A stretch of DNA of 64,000 nt from CBFIHN01 sp965662575 (GTDB taxonomy: Bacteria > Pseudomonadota > Gammaproteobacteria > Francisellales > CACEW01), in the NCBI GenBank assembly GCA_965662575.1, contig CBFIHN010000001.1, positions 1 to 64,000 on the forward strand, given 5' to 3'. Both the position numbers and the translations under genes were made by a program. The notes under the pieces were generated by a model. That model was not told the origin of the DNA. It saw nothing but the letters and a program-made list of their open reading frames with translations, and searched no databases. Below are positions 58,160 to 64,000 of this stretch, one piece after another; within the stretch, counting starts at the first letter, position 1, and each line of letters opens with the position of its first letter.

Positions 58160-58948
58160 TTACGACAAAACAAAACCATCATCGACTATCATATTCTGAC
58201 CATTTACAAACTGGCTCGCACCGCTTAGCAAATACAATAAAGTTCCGGTTAAATCATCAGCCTGCAGCATGCCTTTGCTTAAACACTCCTTATTATAAGC
58301 CTCAATAAATTCAGCTGGTTGTCCATTCTCCACCCCGCCTGGACTAATGGCATTAACGCGAATATTCAAGCTCTTAAAGTACTTAGCCATATACTTAGTC
58401 AAATGAATAACGCCGGCTTTAATCGCCGCATATTCAACGGGCATCGTCATTGGAGTGCCTTGATAAATTTCAAACTTTGGCGCAATAACACCATAAATTG
58501 AGGCAACATTAACAATATTACCGTAACCTTGGTGTTTGAAATATTGCGCAAAGCTTTGGGAAGTTAAAAAATATCCACCTAAGTTCATACTCAAATTTTC
58601 AGTAAAGCTATGGTAATCGACACTGAAAAAATCTTTGCCGTAATCTTTATTACGCGGGTAGGCATTATTAACCAAAGCATCGATGCGACCATATTTACCA
58701 TCCAAATAAACTATAGCATTATTTAAAGTCTCTTGGCTGGTAATATCCAAAACAACATCGTCGACCTGCAATTCAGCATTTTGCTCTAACAATTCTTTAC
58801 AAACTTGCTTGTTTCTGTGCGCGTCGATATCAGCAATTACGGCAACTGCACCTTGCTCAGAAACTGCTTTAATAAAGGCCTGACCAATTAATCCAGCCCC
58901 ACCAGTTACAACAATCACTTTATTTTCTAACATTGTCATAAAAATCAC
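58160..58948 (-). CDS. SDR dehydrogenase of the PtmA type
   Basis: 262 residues, classical SDR: VTGGAGLIGQAF, VNNAYPRNKDYGKDF, the YAAIK catalytic pair (MPVEYAAIKAGVIHLTKY) and VNAISPGGVENGQP. The NAYPRNK segment and overall length match PtmA, found in flagellar legionaminic-acid pathways of Campylobacter. The substrate here is unknown. It overlaps the nitrilase gene by 4 bp. Confidence 0.82.
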   Translation of the reverse strand: MIFMTMLENKVIVVTGGAGLIGQAFIKAVSEQGAVAVIADIDAHRNKQVCKELLEQNAELQVDDVVLDITSQETLNNAIVYLDGKYGRIDALVNNAYPRNKDYGKDFFSVDYHSFTENLSMNLGGYFLTSQSFAQYFKHQGYGNIVNVASIYGVIAPKFEIYQGTPMTMPVEYAAIKAGVIHLTKYMAKYFKSLNIRVNAISPGGVENGQPAEFIEAYNKECLSKGMLQADDLTGTLLYLLSGASQFVNGQNMIVDDGFVLS

Positions 58949-59730
58949 TCAAAAAATTGTTGGTACAATTGCTCACGCCGATCAACAAAGGTATTAAATT
59001 TTTCTTGATAATCACTTGTCCATGATTGATCAATGTCAAACAACTTCAAGTCTTCCCTCTGTTCGCAGGGCAACAAATCGCCATTGGCATTAAATGCCAC
59101 ACTGCTTTCTTGGTAACTCAAGCCATTACCATCAGTGCCAGTACGATTGACGCCAATAATGTACTTTTGGTTTTCAATTGCACGAGCTTTTAAAAGGCTT
59201 AACCAATGGTCAACTCGTTTTTCTGGCCAATTAGCAATATTAATAATTGCATCACAACGCTTAGCTAATGCCGAATATAATTCAGGAAATCTGAGATCAT
59301 AACAAATGGTCAAACCAATATGAAAACCATCAAGCTCAATAACAACTAGTCGATCTCCTGCTGTATAAACTTTGTCTTCACCCAACAATGAAAATGGGTG
59401 GATTTTAGAATATATTTCCTGCAACTGACCAAACTTATTAATAATGCAAAAACTATTAAATATGCCTTGGGGATCTTTCAATATCACACCAAAAGCGATA
59501 GCAACCTTATGCTGCAAGGCGAGTTTGGTAAAAGCCTGAATGGTCTCACTGGTAGCTTTAGGCTCAGCAAGAGCTTCTGCATTCATTGAAAAACCTGTTA
59601 AGGTCATTTCAGGAAAAATCACCATATCAGCGCCCAACTCAGCGGCATCAGCTATATAGTGTCGACATTGCTTAAGATTTTGAGTTTTATCTTCCCAGAG
59701 CTGATCAAGTGAAATCAGTGCGATTTTCAT
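58945..59730 (-). CDS. Nitrilase-family carbon–nitrogen hydrolase
   Basis: 261 residues with the Glu-Lys-Cys triad: Glu41 (IFPEMTLTGFSM), Lys109 (EIYSKIHPF), Cys143 (LTICYDLRFPELY). The family cuts or forms amide C–N bonds (omega-amidases, N-carbamoyl hydrolases). Inside a sugar-amidation locus it could hydrolyse an amide or formyl group or act as an amidase-type transferase. Four-base overlaps tie it to the SDR and acetyltransferase genes. Confidence 0.82.
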   Translation of the reverse strand: MKIALISLDQLWEDKTQNLKQCRHYIADAAELGADMVIFPEMTLTGFSMNAEALAEPKATSETIQAFTKLALQHKVAIAFGVILKDPQGIFNSFCIINKFGQLQEIYSKIHPFSLLGEDKVYTAGDRLVVIELDGFHIGLTICYDLRFPELYSALAKRCDAIINIANWPEKRVDHWLSLLKARAIENQKYIIGVNRTGTDGNGLSYQESSVAFNANGDLLPCEQREDLKLFDIDQSWTSDYQEKFNTFVDRREQLYQQFFE

Positions 59731-60392
59731 TTATCAGCACCAAAAATATCTTTAGCAACATTATAACGACTTGGCTTAACAAGCTCTGAAGGCGTACTGC
59801 CAAGAACAACTCGATTGCACTCAATATTTTTTGAAACGATAGCACTACCTGCACCAAAAATAACATTATCACCAATAGTGCAGTCACCGATGATCGATGA
59901 CTTACTGTATAGCATAACACCCGAGCCAAAGGTTGGATATTTGCCATCTAGCTTCGAACCAATAGTGCAGTTCTGGTATACCACAAAATAATCACCATAT
60001 TGCGCATTACCTAGCACGGTGCCAAGCGGATGAACAAATAGAAAAATATCTGGCAACTTCACTTTATAAAAAGCGTCAATACCATGCAAATATTTATTAA
60101 GCAAAAATACTTTTGCCGCTAAACCTTCATTACTTGTTTCTAACCAGATGCAATGGCTTAGCAGATACAAAAGCATTGCATAATGGTCGCCATTTAAGTG
60201 ATTAAATAGAAAGTCTTTACCATCATAAAAGTAAGGTCGTTTAATATGCCGAAAACAAAACTCTAGTCGCTCTAGAGCTAGCTTAAAACCTAAGTCAAAG
60301 TCAGAGTTGTTCAATAGATTGTCGGGGAAAAAAATACTTATTTGTTTTCTCACATAAAGCTTCAATTGCTCGGTGCTTAAACTAAAAATCAT
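59727..60392 (-). CDS. Hexapeptide acetyltransferase, serine-acetyltransferase-like
   Basis: 221 residues: a helical N-terminal part, then left-handed beta-helix repeats (GNAQYGDYFVVYQNCTIGSK and IIGDCTIGDNVIFGAGSAIV). CysE-like in its FVHPLGTVLG segment. In this setting it probably acetylates an amino sugar or side chain. It overlaps the nitrilase gene by 4 bp and touches the HisF-like gene. Confidence 0.8.
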   Translation of the reverse strand: MIFSLSTEQLKLYVRKQISIFFPDNLLNNSDFDLGFKLALERLEFCFRHIKRPYFYDGKDFLFNHLNGDHYAMLLYLLSHCIWLETSNEGLAAKVFLLNKYLHGIDAFYKVKLPDIFLFVHPLGTVLGNAQYGDYFVVYQNCTIGSKLDGKYPTFGSGVMLYSKSSIIGDCTIGDNVIFGAGSAIVSKNIECNRVVLGSTPSELVKPSRYNVAKDIFGADK

Positions 60393-61165
60393 TAGACTAA
60401 CTTAGTTTTTTTTAAACTTTTGACCGGCACGCCTCGGCTCGCCAGATAAGCCGCTGCGCGAGTGGGATTATTATCACCAAAATGATACAAGCTACCAATA
60501 GCTACCGCATGAGCGCCTGCTTGAAAAGCAGCATACAAATGGTCAAAATTCCCTGCGCCGCCAGAAATAATCACCGGTATCCTCACCTGAGCAGCCATTT
60601 CTGTTAGCAATGCAATATCATAGCCTTGCTTAGTGCCGTCATGATCTATTGAAGTCAATAAAATTTCACCTGCACCATGAGCTTCGAGTTGTCGCACATG
60701 GACATCCAAATTTACTGACTCACAAACATGTCCTGATGCTGAATAAACTTTATAGCTGCCATTTTCTTGCCTCACATCAACACCACAAACTATACATTGT
60801 TTGCCAAACTTCTTTGATGCTTGCTGAATAAAATCATAATTATTGGTTGCGGCTGAAGTAATCACTACTTTGTCAGCACCTGACTGAAGTAGTTTTCTAA
60901 TCTGCTCCAGAGTTTTTATACCGCCACCAACAGTTAAAGGAATAAAACATTCTTTTGCGACTTTCTCTATTAGATGATGATCAAACTCACTGTTTTTAGC
61001 TGTCGCTTCTATATCTAAAAAAACCAATTCATCGACATTATGCGAATTGTAGATTCTTGCTTGCGAAACCGGGTCACCTGTATCTCGATACTGACTAAAT
61101 AATTTGCCTTTAACCATTCGCCCCTGCTTTAATAGCAAAATTGGAATAATTCGCTTCTTCAACAT
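60392..61165 (-). CDS. HisF-like ammonia-channel protein of sugar amidation
   Basis: 257-residue TIM barrel of the HisF family (RIIPILLLKQGRMVKG, TVGGGIKTLEQIRKLL, VVITSAATNN, ILLTSIDHDGTKQGYD). Histidine-pathway HisF needs Asp11 and Asp130. Here position 11 is Leu while Asp130 (CGVDVRQENG) is kept, so it should not cyclise the histidine intermediate. This fits WbpG-associated HisF2 proteins, which only pass ammonia from HisH to the amidotransferase. It lies 6 bp from hisH-like. Confidence 0.88.
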   Translation of the reverse strand: MLKKRIIPILLLKQGRMVKGKLFSQYRDTGDPVSQARIYNSHNVDELVFLDIEATAKNSEFDHHLIEKVAKECFIPLTVGGGIKTLEQIRKLLQSGADKVVITSAATNNYDFIQQASKKFGKQCIVCGVDVRQENGSYKVYSASGHVCESVNLDVHVRQLEAHGAGEILLTSIDHDGTKQGYDIALLTEMAAQVRIPVIISGGAGNFDHLYAAFQAGAHAVAIGSLYHFGDNNPTRAAAYLASRGVPVKSLKKTKLV

Positions 61166-61171
61166 AGACCC

Positions 61172-61780
61172 TTACTCACCCTCACAAAAATTCTCTATAA
61201 TGGATAAGCCCGCCTCATGGCTTTTCTCAGGGTGGAACTGCACACCCAATACATTGCCTTTAGCTACCGTTGAAATGAATTCATTACCATAACCGGTAAC
61301 GGTAACTACCGAGGAATTGTCTTGCGGTACAAAATGGTAAGAATGAACAAAATAAACGTCTGATCCATCTAAATTTTTGCCAACCACAGGATGGTCACAT
61401 ATTAAGCGCATATCATTCCAGCCAACATGTGGAACAGCAAGTGGCACAACCTCCAGTGGCTTAACCTCACCAGATATAATATCAAGCCCATCATGTTCTC
61501 CGTGCTCATAGCCTTTTGTTGCCAAAAGCTGCATGCCCAAGCAAATACCTAAATAATCACGCCCTTGCTCAACATGCCTCAGAATAGCCTGGTCTAAGCC
61601 TTTTTCTTTTAGGTTATTCATCGCAACACCAAACGCACCGACACCTGGTACAATCAATTTTTCTATACCATCTAATTGTGCCGCCTGGTCGACCACCTCA
61701 TAATCGAACCCAAGATATTCTAAGACGTTAACGACAGATGCAATATTACCCATGCCATAGTCTAGCAAACCTATAGTCAT
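61172..61780 (-). CDS. HisH-like glutaminase of sugar amidation
   Basis: 202-residue class I glutamine amidotransferase. The triad is complete: Cys80 (YLGICLGMQLL), His183 and Glu185 (GVQFHPEKSH). Together with the neighbouring HisF-like protein it would provide ammonia to the WbpG-type enzyme encoded just upstream, with which it overlaps by 4 bp. No other histidine gene is present, which supports a sugar role. Confidence 0.88.
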   Translation of the reverse strand: MTIGLLDYGMGNIASVVNVLEYLGFDYEVVDQAAQLDGIEKLIVPGVGAFGVAMNNLKEKGLDQAILRHVEQGRDYLGICLGMQLLATKGYEHGEHDGLDIISGEVKPLEVVPLAVPHVGWNDMRLICDHPVVGKNLDGSDVYFVHSYHFVPQDNSSVVTVTGYGNEFISTVAKGNVLGVQFHPEKSHEAGLSIIENFCEGE

Positions 61781-62934
61781 TTATTTTGCTCTCGATACCA
61801 CTGTGCAAAGTCCCATAATTTTTCGGCATCTTCTGTTTTACTGAAGTCATGTTCATAAGGTGCAATCTGATGTTCTTTTAGAATTTTATTAAACTCTTCC
61901 TCGGTCATCTCTAAATACTCTAGCAGAATATCTAAAGATGGCGGGCGCTTGCCTTCTTTTTTAACGAGCTCTTTTGCTGTTTCTGTTGTCATCCGGTCAT
62001 TCCGAATATCAAATGCCGCAATCTGCGAAACTCGAGAGTAACCACGCTTAGTAAACTTAATATAATCTCTTGGGCCTTGCATAAAACATTCTATTTTTTC
62101 ACAACTACTGTTACAACCTGTTGGCACACCTTCTAATTCGTCAGATTTCCAACCCAACTCACGCATAATAACTTTGGTTTGTTCCACGTGGTCCCAGGGA
62201 ATAAAACTGCCCAATGTTAACGGCAATAATTTAACACGACGAATATCCTTACGACTTGGGTAGGTGTAGGGCATCAAGTCACGACGGTCAATAGGATGTT
62301 CTTCACTATTAATCATGCCATACATGTCATCGGCGGATATACCCAAGTTTCTCACTAAGTTAAATTTACGCTCATCTTCATAATCCATCGCATCATTGAG
62401 ATAGTCATAATAGGCAGAAAATTCAGCCAACGGCTCGCCATAAAAAATCAGTGGCACATTAAATTTAATCCCTAACTGCAGTGGGTAGGAATAAATCCCC
62501 GTATGGCAATGCCAACAAAAGTCCGTTTTGCGGATAAATGCCTCTTTCATCAAGCGCTTAACCACATGCCAGTTAGGCGTAAACTCAATAACATCAACCC
62601 CAAGCCTTTTAAATGTCCGCTCATTATTTTTCTCAATTGTCGGACGCATAAAACCGTGATTAAAACGCACAACCAAGGGCTTTAACTTATATTCTTTCAT
62701 CAGGTAATAGAGCTGAAAAGTGCTATCCTTACCACCACTAAATGGCACAATACAATCATAATCATATTGGCCCCTATGCTTTTCAATTAAGTCGTCGAGT
62801 AATTTTTTGCGCGCATCCCAGTCAATATTTTTCTTATGCTCAGCAGAGCGACATATATTGCAAACACCATTACTATCAAACTCAATGGTTTCATAGGTTT
62901 CTGGCAGCAAACACTTTTCACATCGACGCAACAT
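61777..62934 (-). CDS. N-acetyl sugar amidotransferase (WbpG/PseA type)
   Basis: 385 residues from ATG 62934 (MLRRCEKCLLPETYETIEF), which matches family N-termini; an upstream in-frame ATG overlaps the next gene. Zinc knuckle CEKC…CNIC, PP-loop PFSGGKDSTFQLYYL, and FCWHCHTGIYSYP. Catalyses ATP-dependent conversion of an N-acetyl group to acetamidino using ammonia from HisH/HisF. Related to, but clearly diverged from, the C-terminal part of the 607-residue fusion. Confidence 0.9.
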   Translation of the reverse strand: MLRRCEKCLLPETYETIEFDSNGVCNICRSAEHKKNIDWDARKKLLDDLIEKHRGQYDYDCIVPFSGGKDSTFQLYYLMKEYKLKPLVVRFNHGFMRPTIEKNNERTFKRLGVDVIEFTPNWHVVKRLMKEAFIRKTDFCWHCHTGIYSYPLQLGIKFNVPLIFYGEPLAEFSAYYDYLNDAMDYEDERKFNLVRNLGISADDMYGMINSEEHPIDRRDLMPYTYPSRKDIRRVKLLPLTLGSFIPWDHVEQTKVIMRELGWKSDELEGVPTGCNSSCEKIECFMQGPRDYIKFTKRGYSRVSQIAAFDIRNDRMTTETAKELVKKEGKRPPSLDILLEYLEMTEEEFNKILKEHQIAPYEHDFSKTEDAEKLWDFAQWYREQNK

Positions 62935-62947
62935 AATTACTTTTACC

Positions 62948-64000
62948 TCAATTAAACTTTCTAAAGACCGGACGAATAGTATCGCCAATCAAATACGATT
63001 CATAGCCCTCTGTTAAAGCTTTTTTATAGATGGGGAACACTTTGTGCAAAGCCGCCTTAGTCAGCTCCAACTCTCGCTCACCATGACTGAAAGAAAGCGC
63101 AATCCATGGCATCAAGACATTGGCTTTAATCATTTCTTGTGAAAACAATGTGCGCAAACCCAAACAGTTATCACCGGCTTCATTTCGCGTTATATAATAA
63201 GGACTACAAGCAATACCACCCGCATGGAAACTTTGCCCTAAGCCATGCTCCCTCGCACAAGCATTCATTAACTCGATTAACTGTCCTCCATATTTCCACA
63301 AATGCGGAATAACTTTACCCTCTTGTAAAATTTCCATGGTTTTAATAAAAGCACCTAAACCACACATTTCTGCGCCATGAGTAGTTGAAAGCAAAAACAC
63401 TCGTTCACGCCCTTCAAACTCAATACTACCTAGCTCCATAATTTCACGCTTTCCAGCAACAGCAGCAACAGAAAAACCATTAGCCATTGCCTTACCAAAA
63501 GTACACAGGTCAGACTCTATATCATAATAATGTTGCGCGCCTTTTAGGTGCCAACGAAAACCTGTAATCATTTCATCCAAAATAAAAACAGCACCATTTT
63601 TATGGCATAGTTCTTTAACCTTATGCAAAAATTGGTCTTTTGGATGCTCAGTAACTGACGGCTCTAAAATAACGGCTGCGATTTTGTTGGGGCATTGATC
63701 AAATAATGCCTCTAGACTCTGCAAATCGTTATACGAGAATACTTTTGTCGTTGTGATATCTTTTTCCAGCACTCCTTTTTGGATTGGCGTCGAGCCAATA
63801 AACCAGTCGTCATAACTAAAAAATGGGTGATCATGGCAACGGACAACCATTTCTCGACCTGTATATGCACGCGCCAACTTAATTGCTGCAGTTGTTGCAG
63901 TTGAGCCATTTTTAGTAAATTTCACCATATCGACAGAATCTATTAAGTCCACTAGCAACTCAGCTGCTTCAAGCTCTACCATACTGGGGCGAGTTAGGTT
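62948..64000 (-). CDS. Class III aminotransferase, glutamate-1-semialdehyde-aminomutase-like (5' end beyond window)
   Basis: The frame is open to the window edge (N-terminal residues NLTRPS precede the first Met), so the start is outside; about 350 residues are visible. Motifs: MVKFTKNGSTATTAAIKLAR, VFILDEMITGFRWHLKGAQH, and the PLP lysine in CTFGKAMANGFSVAAVAGKR. The family includes HemL, but polysaccharide-locus versions act on other keto or amino substrates. It is followed 13 bp later by the WbpG-type gene and is presumably in the same operon. Confidence 0.85.
   Translation of the reverse strand, partial: NLTRPSMVELEAAELLVDLIDSVDMVKFTKNGSTATTAAIKLARAYTGREMVVRCHDHPFFSYDDWFIGSTPIQKGVLEKDITTTKVFSYNDLQSLEALFDQCPNKIAAVILEPSVTEHPKDQFLHKVKELCHKNGAVFILDEMITGFRWHLKGAQHYYDIESDLCTFGKAMANGFSVAAVAGKREIMELGSIEFEGRERVFLLSTTHGAEMCGLGAFIKTMEILQEGKVIPHLWKYGGQLIELMNACAREHGLGQSFHAGGIACSPYYITRNEAGDNCLGLRTLFSQEMIKANVLMPWIALSFSHGERELELTKAALHKVFPIYKKALTEGYESYLIGDTIRPVFRKFN

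Noticed and set aside
60392..61780. Part of a histidine biosynthesis operon
   Set aside because: No other his gene is near, HisF Asp11 is lost, and the pair overlaps a WbpG-type gene.
62948..64000. hemL for heme synthesis
   Set aside because: The protein is similar to glutamate-1-semialdehyde aminomutase, but its operon position among sugar-amidation genes and divergent PLP region (FGKAMANGFSVAA) argue for a polysaccharide role.

Overview
The window looks like chromosomal DNA of a moderately AT-rich gammaproteobacterium. The evidence is the conserved gene order tRNA-fMet–rimP–nusA–infB–rbfA, an EF-P with its modifiable Lys34 in a KPGKG loop, miaA–hflX–hflK–hflC–purA, a trmJ–iscS pair, a YhdP-type AsmA-like protein, cydDC, and a divergent bioA/bioBFHCD locus next to birA. 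Several standard orders are eroded: hfq is missing between miaA and hflX, iscR between trmJ and iscS, and truB–rpsO after rbfA. With the relics described below this suggests ongoing gene loss, as in host-associated or intracellular gammaproteobacteria (a Legionellales or Thiotrichales-type lineage is a guess). The genus cannot be named from this sequence.

Layout. 1–3,840 is accessory: a low-molecular-weight phosphatase, a 5'-truncated AlbA_2-type ATPase gene, a 3'-half tRNA-Thr relic, a 148-bp element with terminal inverted repeats, an orphan AAA_14/DUF4143 ATPase and the tail of a Dph6-like gene. 3,887–10,200 holds tRNA-Val and the minus-strand trmJ–iscS–iscU-like–yhdP run. 10,331–15,345 holds a lytic transglycosylase lipoprotein, thioredoxin, a Sel1 protein, a three-gene ABC exporter and a 40-residue lipoprotein. 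15,345–24,717 is housekeeping: a 5'-3' exonuclease, aroA, efp, the translation/transcription factor operon behind tRNA-fMet, and mpl. 25,039–28,453 is cydDC. 28,491–34,207 is the biotin locus, in which bioF is reduced to a ~240-bp relic. 34,383–42,727 is purA, a large Cys-rich lipoprotein, hflC, hflK, hflX, miaA and a secreted DUF4402 protein.

42,797–64,000 is a surface-polysaccharide locus, all on the minus strand and running off the window end. It encodes a set for UDP-N,N'-diacetylbacillosamine synthesis and its transfer to lipid carrier (4,6-dehydratase, DegT aminotransferase, PglD-like acetyltransferase, PglC-like transferase), two glycosyltransferases, a Wzy-like polymerase, and two separate sugar-amidation systems. 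One is the usual WbpG + HisH + HisF trio; the other is a single 607-residue protein in which an N-terminal-nucleophile glutaminase is fused to a WbpG-like synthetase. A sub-cluster of class III aminotransferase, hexapeptide acetyltransferase, nitrilase-family hydrolase and PtmA-like dehydrogenase points to an additional modified sugar.

The dehydratase is cut off from the rest of the locus by 5 kb containing three more orphan AAA_14/DUF4143 ATPases, a doubly broken epimerase gene and a VapC toxin fragment. At least three of the four ATPase genes are preceded by their own palindromic or repeated motif. That pattern, the glutaminase–amidotransferase fusion and the bioF relic are the most interesting signals here.
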